A model generated the notes under the pieces. It was not told where the DNA came from, did not search any database, and worked only from the letters and a program-made list of their open reading frames with translations. From assembly GCF_029210395.1 (NCBI RefSeq), contig NZ_JARGDP010000003.1, positions 1 to 64,000 of the forward strand: a stretch of 64,000 bases of DNA. Direction: 5' to 3'. Positions 43,224 through 51,772 of the stretch are shown piece by piece (positions within the stretch are counted from its first letter, which is position 1; each line of letters begins with the position of its first letter). Origin of the DNA: Petrocella sp. FN5. Its GTDB lineage: Bacteria > Bacillota > Clostridia > Lachnospirales > Vallitaleaceae. A program made the translations under genes and the position numbers.

Positions 43224-43697
43224 TCAAGGTATGCCATCGTGACAGGGGGACCGTGACACATATTCTTCTAGTAGTTCTTTAAAGCCTACTGTTGGTAAAT
43301 CTATACTGATTGAAGCCTGATATGAATCGTTAATATTCAAATTAGACTCCGCATTTGAAACATCACTATCATTATTATCTTCCTCCCTCTGATCCTCAAC
43401 TGGCTGTGTATCATCTTGCTCATCTTCTAATACTTTCAGATAATAAAGGTTAGAGCGCTGACCCCCTTGTACGTGAAAGCGACTTTCACGCACAAGAAAA
43501 CCTGCTTCTTCAAGATCATTCAATGCTCTTTGCACAGTCCTGGTACTGATATTGCACTCCTTAGCGATTGTTTTAACCCCAGGAAAGCAAGTCCCCTCGC
43601 TGTCAGCACGATTTATCAGATAAAAAGCAACTAGTGTGGCTCTTTGAGTTAATTCTAAAGAGTAAACTCTTTCTATTAAAAGACTTTTGCTATTCAT
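43224..43697 (-). CDS. Helix-turn-helix protein (HTH_36/replication-initiator-like)
   Basis: 157 residues. The N-terminal winged helix (LELTQRATLVAFYLINRADSEGTCFPGVKTIAKECNISTRTVQRALNDLEEAGFLVRESRF) is the HTH_36 type found in replication or conjugation regulators. A Glu/Asp-rich linker follows and the protein ends SRSPCHDGIP. It overlaps the upstream gene by 8 bases and has GGAGG at its start, so it belongs to the conjugation operon, which ends here. Direct repeats CGTGACA occur in its last codons. Confidence 0.68.
   Translation of the reverse strand: MNSKSLLIERVYSLELTQRATLVAFYLINRADSEGTCFPGVKTIAKECNISTRTVQRALNDLEEAGFLVRESRFHVQGGQRSNLYYLKVLEDEQDDTQPVEDQREEDNNDSDVSNAESNLNINDSYQASISIDLPTVGFKELLEEYVSRSPCHDGIP
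43229..43262. repeat. CGTGACA direct repeats at the end of the conjugation operon
   Basis: CGTGACAG (about 43239) and CGTGACAC (about 43254) repeat around a GGGGGAC spacer inside the 3' end of the HTH gene. They may be a binding site for the HTH protein itself. The block coincides with the border between the conjugation and polysaccharide modules. Confidence 0.4.
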
Positions 43698-44721
43698 ACT
43701 TGACCTCCGATTTTTTTATAAATGGTTTAATAGCTGTTGACCATATGACTTCATTTACTTCCCCATTAAAATAATTAGGTGTGTAATTTGAAAAATGAAT
43801 GTCTTTGTGAAGCTTTAGATACTTGTGCTGATCTGGCTCTGCAATAAAAGAAAATATTGTGTTAAGTGATGTTGTATCTAACAGGTTCTTATGTTTTTCA
43901 ATATCATTCACTTCATAGGGTTTACCTGTTGCACAAAGAATTGCAGCATCACAGTTTTTTCTAATAGCGCTGATAATTCTATTATCAATCACCCCCATGT
44001 CATAAATGATGAAATCAAATTCATCATGACACTCAGAATGGAGCGAAAGGTATTTCACGCCATTGTATAAGATGACATCCTCGTTCGCTGTCATCCCCTG
44101 ATAAAATGCCGGTAGTTTACTTAAATGATCATGCTCGTTTGCTTCTACATAACAAACCTTTGCACCGATACTTGATAGGTAATTGACAAAATTAATTGCC
44201 ATGGTAGTTGTACCAACTCTGTGTTGAACCCCCGTGACAGCTATCTTTATTTCTTTTTTTGAGAATTTATATGCATGTAATGTTGTATTAAAAGAGGAAT
44301 CATTTGGATTAAGTTTTAACATAACCTCTCTTTTACTTATTCCTAAATCACTTATGGATTTAAGGAGTTCTGCTTTTATGGCTTCAATATCTGTAGCTGT
44401 AACAATATTAAAAATTCCATTTTCAATAAGATTAAGGGCTAGATCATGATGCTTTTTCATATCCTCGATATAAAATATCAATCTTGATGTGAACATTTTT
44501 TTATAAGCACTCACAGCTTCCATAATGTCACTATTTGAATCCTTAATGGCATTAAGATCAATAACCATATACTGAAAGTGATCAAGGCTTCTAAGGTCGT
44601 TGAGAATAAACTGTCTAAGTGAAAAGGTACCAGATAATTTCTTAATGATGATGCCATGCTCATCATTAAGAAAATCCAGCAAATTTACGTTGTCATTACT
44701 CGATAGGTATAAAAGCATCAT
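43690..44721 (-). CDS. ParA/TadZ-like protein with lysine-less P-loop
   Basis: 343 residues. The N-terminal 130 residues look like a receiver-type domain (YMVIDLNAIKDSN...). The C-terminal part is MinD/ParA-like, with a deviant P-loop AVTGVQHRVGTTTMAINFV where both usual Lys residues are replaced, and FDFIIYDMGVID at Walker B. The same fold and degeneracy are seen in TadZ/CpaE proteins that localise Tad machines, and similar GxQxRxGTTT proteins occur in ICEs. It may tether the secretion complex. Next to the VirB4 operon end. Confidence 0.6.
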   Translation of the reverse strand: MMLLYLSSNDNVNLLDFLNDEHGIIIKKLSGTFSLRQFILNDLRSLDHFQYMVIDLNAIKDSNSDIMEAVSAYKKMFTSRLIFYIEDMKKHHDLALNLIENGIFNIVTATDIEAIKAELLKSISDLGISKREVMLKLNPNDSSFNTTLHAYKFSKKEIKIAVTGVQHRVGTTTMAINFVNYLSSIGAKVCYVEANEHDHLSKLPAFYQGMTANEDVILYNGVKYLSLHSECHDEFDFIIYDMGVIDNRIISAIRKNCDAAILCATGKPYEVNDIEKHKNLLDTTSLNTIFSFIAEPDQHKYLKLHKDIHFSNYTPNYFNGEVNEVIWSTAIKPFIKKSEVKYE

Positions 44722-44863
44722 TTACACCTCCTTCCTGCTCAATATGAAAGTCTTTTGGCAGTACGATATCCACTTCCTTTGGTTCATACATAAAAAGCAT
44801 GACAATGCCAATACCAACGATAACAATATATATCATAAGTTCTATAACAAGTTTCTTCTTCAA
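44696..44863 (-). CDS. Small membrane-anchored protein between VirB4 and the ParA-like gene
   Basis: 55-residue ORF from TTG 44863 to TAA 44696-44698, ten bases after the VirB4 stop. It has one N-terminal transmembrane helix (KKKLVIELMIYIVIVGIGIV, residues 2-21) and a short soluble tail (EPKEVDIVLPKDFHIEQEGG). It overlaps the start of the next gene by 26 bases; the ribosome site of that gene (GGAGG) lies in it. No homologue recognised. The intact frame across the whole gap supports its reality. Confidence 0.55.
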   Translation of the reverse strand: MKKKLVIELMIYIVIVGIGIVMLFMYEPKEVDIVLPKDFHIEQEGGVNDAFIPIE

Positions 44864-44872
44864 AATAATTGC

Positions 44873-46696
44873 CTACCTTCCTCCGGAATTTCCCATGAAT
44901 TTGAATTTATAGTCAGGTATCTGAAAATTGACATGGAGTCTTTTTGATCCAACCATAACCAGTGCATTTCCTCTTTTCTTTTGAGCTAAAAGCTGTTCTT
45001 CGGCATCTGTAAGATTAAAAAGTTGTTTTGTTTCAATTAAATTCATGCCATCACAGCCCATCAATATCTTATACGCTGGGATATCTAATAAAGCTTGTCC
45101 ATACATTTTCACTTTAGGATCAAGAAAATCAACGACTGAATGAGAGATGATGGCTATTCCTGCTTCATACTTTCTTGCTCTTTTTTCAACATTTCTTAAG
45201 AATACCAATGACTGTGGCACATTAGGGTCAATCATAAGATAGCTTTCATCACAGATCAAGAGCACTGGTTCTGTTCTATCCAAGCTCATTTGTTGCCAGC
45301 ACCATGTAAGGATATTGAAGTACTGAGTTCTTTTAATATTGTCACTGGTATTTTGAAGATCATGGGTATCTAAACAAATACATCTTGTATTGGTCTCGAT
45401 TGAACTTTTTCCATTCCATAAAAAAGCGTCACTACCAAGAGCAATATCTTGAAGCAGTAACGCCAGTTCTTCATATTCATTTTGTTCATTTGGTGATATC
45501 GATTTATCCTTTATCTTTTCTTTCAAAAGCTCATATAAATCAAGAAACACCGGAAAGTCATCATTAGTTAACTTATTGATATCTGTATCCCAATGGATGC
45601 CAAAGTTATTATAGAGCTCAATCAGTGTATTTTTAAGAATAGCTTTTTGCTTATCTGAAATTGACGGTAAATAGAGACTAAAGAAGATTTCAAGATTTTT
45701 CATATATATGGCCATATCGCCCATACCATTGCCTTCATCCTTATAATATTTATCATCTTCATCCACTGGTGTAGGTCTGATTTGAAGTGGATTAATCTTA
45801 CCGTTGGTTCCTCCACCTGCATTGATCCAATCGCCATCAAGCGCCATACATAACTCTCTCATTTCTCTTTCTGGATCAATGAAGATAATTTTTGTTCCTT
45901 TCATATACTCTGAAAGAGCAATGTGCTTAACGACGGTGCTCTTGCCCACACCAGCCACGCCCATAATGGTAAAGTTTGTATTGGTTCTGTCATTGCCCCT
46001 TTTCCATGGATCAAGTACAACCAGACCACCTGTGTTATCTCTTCCAAAATAGTAACCCGTACCGTCATTGTAACCAGAAGATGAAAAAGGAAAACCCCCG
46101 ACAAAACTGCTCATCGGAATAACTCTTTTAAGGACTTCTCCAATGGATTCATCGAGGGTATAATATGGGGCAATGCTTTTAAATGCATGTTCTTGTAGGT
46201 TAGCCATAATTCTTAATTTTGCTTTACTTGTTGCTATGATGCTTTCTGTCTTTCTACAAATCTTTTGAAAGTTATTTTCTTCCCTTGCTATGGCCATGAT
46301 GGATATAATCATGGTTCCAACGGTTTCACCTTCTCTGTCAATTTGTAGCATGATCTTTTCCCCATCAAGTGCTGCTTGCTCTGCTCTTTGTCTAATCAGT
46401 GGATCTTTAGCTGATTCAGCAGCACCTCTGTTTTGAATCACACTTTTTGATAATCCTGAAATAAATTCTCCATTATCAATCGGAATAAATGTAATGCCGA
46501 CAACTGTTCCAGGTATATTTGTAATTTTTGCTAGCCATCCATAATCCACCTTTTGTGGGTACTTGACGATTCCATAAATTCTCCCTGTGTTTTCACCTAC
46601 AATCAGGCTGTTTCTTTTAAGTTCTAAGCCTATTGGAGTGATGATGTTTAATAGACTGTTATTGTACTCCAAGGTACTTTCATTTGTTTTTTTCAC
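44873..46696 (-). CDS. VirB4-type conjugation ATPase
   Basis: 607-residue cytoplasmic motor of the T4SS. Walker A is GVAGVGKST (246-254), Walker B is VLLICDESYLMID (about 474), followed by the arginine-rich RNVEKRARKYEAGIAIISHSV region. The first 150 residues are a short VirB4 N-domain. It lies with PrgI, VirB6 and TraG-type genes on one strand. An extra membrane-anchored N-terminal-like protein is encoded just upstream, so the usual VirB4 N-region appears to be supplied separately. Confidence 0.88.
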   Translation of the reverse strand: MKKTNESTLEYNNSLLNIITPIGLELKRNSLIVGENTGRIYGIVKYPQKVDYGWLAKITNIPGTVVGITFIPIDNGEFISGLSKSVIQNRGAAESAKDPLIRQRAEQAALDGEKIMLQIDREGETVGTMIISIMAIAREENNFQKICRKTESIIATSKAKLRIMANLQEHAFKSIAPYYTLDESIGEVLKRVIPMSSFVGGFPFSSSGYNDGTGYYFGRDNTGGLVVLDPWKRGNDRTNTNFTIMGVAGVGKSTVVKHIALSEYMKGTKIIFIDPEREMRELCMALDGDWINAGGGTNGKINPLQIRPTPVDEDDKYYKDEGNGMGDMAIYMKNLEIFFSLYLPSISDKQKAILKNTLIELYNNFGIHWDTDINKLTNDDFPVFLDLYELLKEKIKDKSISPNEQNEYEELALLLQDIALGSDAFLWNGKSSIETNTRCICLDTHDLQNTSDNIKRTQYFNILTWCWQQMSLDRTEPVLLICDESYLMIDPNVPQSLVFLRNVEKRARKYEAGIAIISHSVVDFLDPKVKMYGQALLDIPAYKILMGCDGMNLIETKQLFNLTDAEEQLLAQKKRGNALVMVGSKRLHVNFQIPDYKFKFMGNSGGR

Positions 46697-46720
46697 GTAT
46701 TTGCCTCCCTTAAGTTTAAT

Positions 46721-47374
46721 TTAGATGTCCATATTTTCTATATGGGTATATGCTGGGTTATTAATGAGATTGCATAACCTGACGATTTCCTGTTCTTTGA
46801 TAATATCTAAGCTGATATTTACACTTTCAAACTTCTGAATCATTTCCTTACACTCTTTAATCAAATCTGATTCTATGCCTTCTCGATATCGACTCCACAG
46901 CATGATAAAAAAGTTTCTTTCTATAACTTCACCACTGGTAGCAAAATTACTGATTTCCATGATTTCATTTCTAAGAAGCTCTTTTTGTTTTTGATCTGTC
47001 GTTTCTGATAAGAGACTTTGATATTCATTCACCAGTGGTGTTATATCTACAGGTCTTGAGACAGCTAAAAACTTAAAGGGTTTCTGAACACTAGATAATT
47101 CAGCTGTTAAAACCTTTGAAATCTGTTCTTTTTCACTGTCTGAGAACAAATCTATGCTAATGGGATGAATCTTAATATAGGCGATAATTTGCCCATCTCT
47201 CGTGTATAAGAAACTGTCATGAATATCTTTCACATTGACAAATTCTTGGGCTGTTTTTTGTTTTTCTGATATTTGATTCGTCTTTGATTGAATGGGTCTT
47301 TTTAAAAAGAAAAAGGCTACTGCTCCTGCAATAGCACATAATACAATCATAACAATTGGTAATACTGGATTCAT
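46721..47374 (-). CDS. Membrane-anchored VirB4-N-like/CagE-like conjugation protein
   Basis: 217 residues with one N-terminal transmembrane helix (VLPIVMIVLCAIAGAVAFFF, residues 4-23) and a cytoplasmic domain resembling the N-terminal region of VirB4/TrsE proteins (ILYTRDGQIIAYIKIHPISID-type strand pair, KPFKFLAVSRPVDITPL, RNFFIMLWSRYREG). It ends 25 bases before the VirB4 gene. It may anchor VirB4 to the membrane, taking the role of VirB3. The assignment is by resemblance and order. Confidence 0.62.
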   Translation of the reverse strand: MNPVLPIVMIVLCAIAGAVAFFFLKRPIQSKTNQISEKQKTAQEFVNVKDIHDSFLYTRDGQIIAYIKIHPISIDLFSDSEKEQISKVLTAELSSVQKPFKFLAVSRPVDITPLVNEYQSLLSETTDQKQKELLRNEIMEISNFATSGEVIERNFFIMLWSRYREGIESDLIKECKEMIQKFESVNISLDIIKEQEIVRLCNLINNPAYTHIENMDI

Positions 47375-47390
47375 GTTTGACCTCCCTGAT

Positions 47391-48620
47391 TTAATTGATT
47401 AGCACTGCCGGTCTTCTAAATATATGAAGACCAATACTTTCTGCTGTTGCTATTGAAACGTTATTAGCACCTGCTGAACAATGGACAACCAATATTTGTC
47501 CGTCAGCATTTCTGCCTACGACGATACCGATGTGATTGACCTTTCTTGTTCCTGGTGTTGCAAGAAAAGCTAGATCACCTAACCTTGCTGTACTGGCAGG
47601 AATACTGGTCGATACATTCCACTGTGCTGTTGTGCCATGGCCTATGGTTGACTCAATGGACTCAGCAGCCAATCCTGCATTCACGAATACCCAAGTTACA
47701 AAGCCTGAACAATCAAGACCAAAGGGACGTATTGTGCCAGTCGATGAGCTTCCCGGAGAAGTTACTTCCATATCTCTTCCAAAACGCTCATCCCATCCCA
47801 TGGCAAGGCTTTTTCCACCCCAGAAATAATTCACTTTCCCTACTAGACTCTCTGCTGCTTCAACAACTTTCTCACTTTCAATGGTTATACCTTCAGGGAT
47901 ATAACTTTGTATGTCTTTAATTTCTTGCCCAGTTAAAAACGTTTTGACATTGCTTGATGCCATCAGTACACCATAACCACTTTGCCGCATTTCAGCAATC
48001 ATCTGATTCTGCACATCATCAAATCCATATATTTCACCGATATCTTCTGCTGTCAAACTGTCAATGGTAATAATTTTCGTCGTTGTCGTAACTATTTTTG
48101 TCTTGGTAACTTTCTCTCCCTTGCCATTGGTTGTCGTGACTTCAACTTCTTTTGATGAAGTCTCATAAGCAGTGTTAATTACATTCATATCCCAGTAGAC
48201 CTTTTTAAGCTTTTCGACTTGCTTATCAGATAGGACAGCAATCTGCTCAGCATCATCCTTTGTCCCATTGTATTTCACAGCGAAAGCAATCAATACATCT
48301 TCTGAATTATCAATGAGTGTGCCATCTTCACTTCCCATTACTATGGTTTTAATGGCATCAGCAGAAGAATCTGATTGCTCCTGCTGAATGCTATATCTAA
48401 AATCTTCTTTCATTTCATTCAAGACGCTAATAACAGAAACTGTTTCGTCATGACCACCAAGTATTGAAAAGAAGATAGCAAATGGTGAGGATAAAACGAG
48501 TAGAATGATAATAAAAGGAACAAGGCAGGCAATCAAAATGATTCGCCTGCCCTTTTCATCTGACAAAACTGTTGTAGCAACCTTTGCTACTACCTTTAGT
48601 GTTGCTGGATCTATTGCCAT
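47391..48620 (-). CDS. Membrane-anchored NlpC/P60 cell-wall hydrolase
   Basis: 409 residues. A transmembrane helix lies at about 28-52 (ILIACLVPFIIILLVLSSPF), followed by a long linker and a C-terminal NlpC/P60 domain (about 265-405) with catalytic Cys304 in FGLDCSGFVTWVF, His363 in VNHIGIVV and probably His380 as third residue. It opens the peptidoglycan so that the conjugation channel can pass, the role of Gram-positive T4SS hydrolases. The N-terminal cytoplasmic/helical part may bind other channel subunits. Lies 16 bases before the VirB4-N gene. Confidence 0.85.
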   Translation of the reverse strand: MAIDPATLKVVAKVATTVLSDEKGRRIILIACLVPFIIILLVLSSPFAIFFSILGGHDETVSVISVLNEMKEDFRYSIQQEQSDSSADAIKTIVMGSEDGTLIDNSEDVLIAFAVKYNGTKDDAEQIAVLSDKQVEKLKKVYWDMNVINTAYETSSKEVEVTTTNGKGEKVTKTKIVTTTTKIITIDSLTAEDIGEIYGFDDVQNQMIAEMRQSGYGVLMASSNVKTFLTGQEIKDIQSYIPEGITIESEKVVEAAESLVGKVNYFWGGKSLAMGWDERFGRDMEVTSPGSSSTGTIRPFGLDCSGFVTWVFVNAGLAAESIESTIGHGTTAQWNVSTSIPASTARLGDLAFLATPGTRKVNHIGIVVGRNADGQILVVHCSAGANNVSIATAESIGLHIFRRPAVLIN

Positions 48621-48625
48621 GTCAA

Positions 48626-50677
48626 TTACTCACTCCTTTTGGGACCAATGTGCCAATCCATATATAAATCACCATCAATGGTCACATTGTCATTTAAATT
48701 AATTCTAAGCATGCCATCAGGGGTCCACATATCTATGATTTCTGAATAGACACTATACCTTCCATCAGGAAACCATAATGGTGTGAAATGTACTCTGCTA
48801 TTAAATGTTGAATACTTATTTTCCTTGAAGGCAAATTCACCATATCCCCTTGTATCCAGTAACCTCCAGTAAGTGTCATAATGAAATTCAGGGAAATAGG
48901 TAATGACATTTTGAGCATTGGTAACGTGAGAACTTGGGGCATTGGTTGTTGGAAAAGTTGAAACATTAATATTAACACCATAGCCTGATTTCATAACCGC
49001 TCCGTCTGCGGTTGGAGATTTTTCATCTGGTTCCAATGACATCGTTCCTGTGAGACTGGCACTATAGTTTGTATAGTCATATTCCCAATGTCCTTCATCT
49101 ACCCAATGGCCATTGTCAACCCATTCACCTTCATCTACCCAGCGGTATCTTCTGTGGCCTGGACAATAATCGTCATCTCCATCACCATCAGTATCTCTAC
49201 ATCCACCAGAATGATGATGGGTATAGTAATCTTTCTGCCAATCAGATTCCCATTCCCATTTTGGATGCCATACCCATTTAGGAATCCAGTTACAATCATA
49301 CACGCCCCAGTTCGCAGTAGTTTTCTCTGCTTTTACCGGAATACTTGGTAAGGTAAAATGATCATTTCGGTCATTGGCTGTTGGATTTGGTGGTTCGCTC
49401 AAGCTTAAATCTACAACTTTACCTATTAAGGTAGCACTACGACTTGTTCCATCAATTTTTGCTGCACTGTTTCCACTAACATTTACTTGAATTGTTACGT
49501 CACCAGGCGTATTTGGAGTATGCCATTTGAGCCAAACCAGTTCTGAACCGCCACTAGGAATAACGACCTCAGTACTCTTTGAATAGCCATTTGCACTGAT
49601 GGTTACAGTGGCTGTATTTTTAACTGGATTGTTGTAGGCAGCTTCACTTTCATGACGGTTATCGGGCGTTATGTCATCACTTGCGTAAACTCGAACTGAC
49701 GTAATAACATCTGTGTCAACACGATACTCATAGTCATACTCTGTATCATTTTCAACGACATTGACCGCATTCGCCTTTAATAGGCGCATACCCCAACCAC
49801 CGCCTGCTATGATACGATCTAAATCCCAATACACATTATCAGGAAGTGCTGACGTTACCGGATAACCAAACCAACTTTCCTCTAAGAAAATAGAATTGGG
49901 CAAATCAGAATGGGTCATTCCCGATATATATTGTCCGTCAGATCCACCCCTAAAATTAAAATACCCTAGCTTTTGAGCTAAGGCATATTCTGTGGCGGTA
50001 AAGGCTAATGTGGTTGTTCGGTCTTTTAGATATGAAATAATCACAGGTTCGTAAACAATCAGCCATGGTACTTTGTTCTGATATTTATCATTGACTTTGA
50101 TAGGCAATATTTCTTCTGCTGGATAACGTTTTGTTTCACCTTCAATGGTAAAACTAATGTTTTCAACTAGACCTTCTCTTGAAGTTCCTTTTTGGGATGC
50201 AAAGGCATCAATAAAGTAATTTAATGTTGCTGTATCACCAAAGTAGGACTTAATAGCATTAATATTTCCACCATGGGTAATAGGAATTGGCGGAGGGCTA
50301 TCTATAAGAATTTTAGGATTATTGTTTGATGTTAATGCATTCCCATTTTGATAGCCTACTTTACTTTCAATACCATAAAATACACTTGATGGCATTGAAA
50401 AGTTTGATGGTTTTACATAGATAGGTCTTGAGCTTAACATCCTCCAATCTGAGCTTAAACTTGTATTCTTATCAGCTTGATCTGACAATCCAACATACAC
50501 AGATACCTTATACATATATTCACTGCCACGGTAAAAACCTTTACCCTCTAGTGCGTTACTGGTATCACCAGAACCTGTATCAGCATTATCATCGGCATAT
50601 GCGGCTATCGAACTAATGAGTAGTGCTATAACAAGTAATGTTCCTAGTGTACTTTTATATCTTTTCATCATATTCAT
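48626..50677 (-). CDS. Large secreted protein with tryptophan/histidine-rich domain
   Basis: 683 residues with a signal peptide (residues 1-28, LGTLLVIALLISSIAAYA). The N-terminal half has no family I recognise. An Ig-like segment (VVIPSGGSELVWLKWHTPN, about 375-395) lies before an aromatic block near 475-555: PKWVWHPKWEWESDW, then a DTDGDGDDD metal-type loop and the repeat WVDEGEWVDNGHWVDEGHWE. Such W-x-D-x-G repeats suggest surface, carbohydrate or cell-wall binding. It sits within the PadR-controlled half of the conjugation operon and may be a cell-contact or adhesion factor. Confidence 0.6.
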   Translation of the reverse strand: MNMMKRYKSTLGTLLVIALLISSIAAYADDNADTGSGDTSNALEGKGFYRGSEYMYKVSVYVGLSDQADKNTSLSSDWRMLSSRPIYVKPSNFSMPSSVFYGIESKVGYQNGNALTSNNNPKILIDSPPPIPITHGGNINAIKSYFGDTATLNYFIDAFASQKGTSREGLVENISFTIEGETKRYPAEEILPIKVNDKYQNKVPWLIVYEPVIISYLKDRTTTLAFTATEYALAQKLGYFNFRGGSDGQYISGMTHSDLPNSIFLEESWFGYPVTSALPDNVYWDLDRIIAGGGWGMRLLKANAVNVVENDTEYDYEYRVDTDVITSVRVYASDDITPDNRHESEAAYNNPVKNTATVTISANGYSKSTEVVIPSGGSELVWLKWHTPNTPGDVTIQVNVSGNSAAKIDGTSRSATLIGKVVDLSLSEPPNPTANDRNDHFTLPSIPVKAEKTTANWGVYDCNWIPKWVWHPKWEWESDWQKDYYTHHHSGGCRDTDGDGDDDYCPGHRRYRWVDEGEWVDNGHWVDEGHWEYDYTNYSASLTGTMSLEPDEKSPTADGAVMKSGYGVNINVSTFPTTNAPSSHVTNAQNVITYFPEFHYDTYWRLLDTRGYGEFAFKENKYSTFNSRVHFTPLWFPDGRYSVYSEIIDMWTPDGMLRINLNDNVTIDGDLYMDWHIGPKRSE

Positions 50678-50738
50678 TCCTCCAAAAAAAGACAGTCCCC
50701 CATATTCTAAGAGACTGTCTCAAATAATTTATTTTCAT

Positions 50739-51332
50739 TTAAAATTTATCCCCTGTGCCAGGAACATAATCACTTAATTCAGATCCATCAATTTCTTCAG
50801 CATTAACTGCATTAGCAGGATTAGCAAATGGATTTTCAGATGGTGGTACTAAATTGCTTTCGTACTCTTCCTCTACTACCGGCTCTGGTTCTGTTGATTC
50901 TTGAGGTTTACTCACTTCAACAACCTCTTCCGTTTCAACAACTAAATCTTCTTCATCGTACTCTGGTACATTTTCCATATCTTCTAAATCGTCATTAGTT
51001 TCTGGTTTATCCTTTGGTACTTCTAGTTCTGGTTTTTCTGGTGGTTCGGGCATTGGCTTTTCAATAGAAACAACTTCTTCGTTATCTTCTATTACCACTG
51101 TTTCTGTATCCTGAATTTTAGGAACTTCAACAATGGGCTTAACTTCTTCATATACTTCAATTTCTTCTACAACAGGCATGTTATCCTGATTTTCTGATGA
51201 TAAATTATCCTTAGTAACTTCTCCTGTATTTAGCTTTGAAAAAATCAAAGCTCCAAATATTACTGCAACTATGATTAAAGATGTTCCTGTAACCAATGTT
51301 ATTTGTTTTGAATTCATTTTTTTCATATCCAC
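50739..51332 (-). CDS. Membrane-anchored acidic, proline-rich protein
   Basis: 197 residues. One N-terminal transmembrane helix (ITLVTGTSLIIVAVIFGALIF, about 11-31) is followed by a 120-residue region of Glu/Val/Pro repeats (EEVKPIVEVPK, PEPPEKPELEVPKDKPE), and a conserved-looking end ENPFANPANAV...DYVPGTGDKF. Extended Pro/Glu stalks span the cell wall in Gram-positive envelope machines. It is eight bases after the PadR gene. I cannot assign a known T4SS subunit; a VirB10-like or stalk role is only a suggestion. Confidence 0.55.
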   Translation of the reverse strand: MDMKKMNSKQITLVTGTSLIIVAVIFGALIFSKLNTGEVTKDNLSSENQDNMPVVEEIEVYEEVKPIVEVPKIQDTETVVIEDNEEVVSIEKPMPEPPEKPELEVPKDKPETNDDLEDMENVPEYDEEDLVVETEEVVEVSKPQESTEPEPVVEEEYESNLVPPSENPFANPANAVNAEEIDGSELSDYVPGTGDKF

Positions 51333-51339
51333 GACCTCC

Positions 51340-51666
51340 TTAGGTTTCGTTTATAATCAACTTTACTTCTTCTAGTTTTTCTTTGAGCATATCAACTTCA
51401 TGTTGAAGGATTTTCTCCCCTTCTTCTGTCAATTGATAGGTCTTCTTGTTTCTCTCTTGGCTGGTTTCTTCAACCTGTTCTATGAGCTTATGGTCCACTA
51501 ACTTTTTTAGTGTGGGGTACATGGTTCCAGTCCTTACCTCAAGTCTACCTTTTGTGATATTTAGTATATCTCTTGTCAGCTCGTAACCACTCATCGACTC
51601 CTTAGATAGTGCCAATAAGATATAAAAGCTTGGTTCATTCAGATTTATAGAAGATTTATTATTCAT
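51340..51666 (-). CDS. PadR-family transcriptional regulator
   Basis: About 108 residues from ATG 51666, nine bases after GGAG; the frame to 51714 reads through the operator. Winged helix of PadR type: FYILLALSKESMSGYELTRDIL, VRTGTMYPTLKKLVDHKLIEQ and KTYQLTEEGEKILQ, then a short dimerisation helix. PadR proteins repress by binding palindromes of the kind found just upstream. Its place in the middle of the conjugation genes suggests that it controls the downstream half. Confidence 0.85.
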   Translation of the reverse strand: MNNKSSINLNEPSFYILLALSKESMSGYELTRDILNITKGRLEVRTGTMYPTLKKLVDHKLIEQVEETSQERNKKTYQLTEEGEKILQHEVDMLKEKLEEVKLIINET

Positions 51667-51689
51667 GTTCATCAACTCCAATAACAATA

Positions 51690-51756
51690 TGTACAACATG
51701 TACAATCTATACATGTTCTATATATTCATATTATAATCAAAGATTTTATTTGTCTA
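51690..51756 (-). promoter_or_regulatory. Internal promoter with overlapping PadR-type operators
   Basis: Minus strand: TAGACA (51751-51756) and TATAAT (51730-51735) are 15 bases apart. Downstream of the -10 are two overlapping palindromes: ACATGTA-N7-TACATGT (51696-51716) and TGTACA-N3-TGTACA (51690-51704). ATGT...ACAT spacing is the classical PadR operator, so the regulator likely represses its own promoter. Confidence 0.7.
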
Positions 51757-51772
51757 TACTTCACTTATTTTT

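Noticed and set aside
49069-49351. Plus-strand frames opposite the W-rich gene
   Set aside because: Antisense mirror frames created by the repetitive Trp/His codons; no ribosome sites.
51740-51772. Terminator between the TadE-like and PadR genes
   Set aside because: No stem of useful length; the T run belongs to the AT-rich promoter of the PadR gene.
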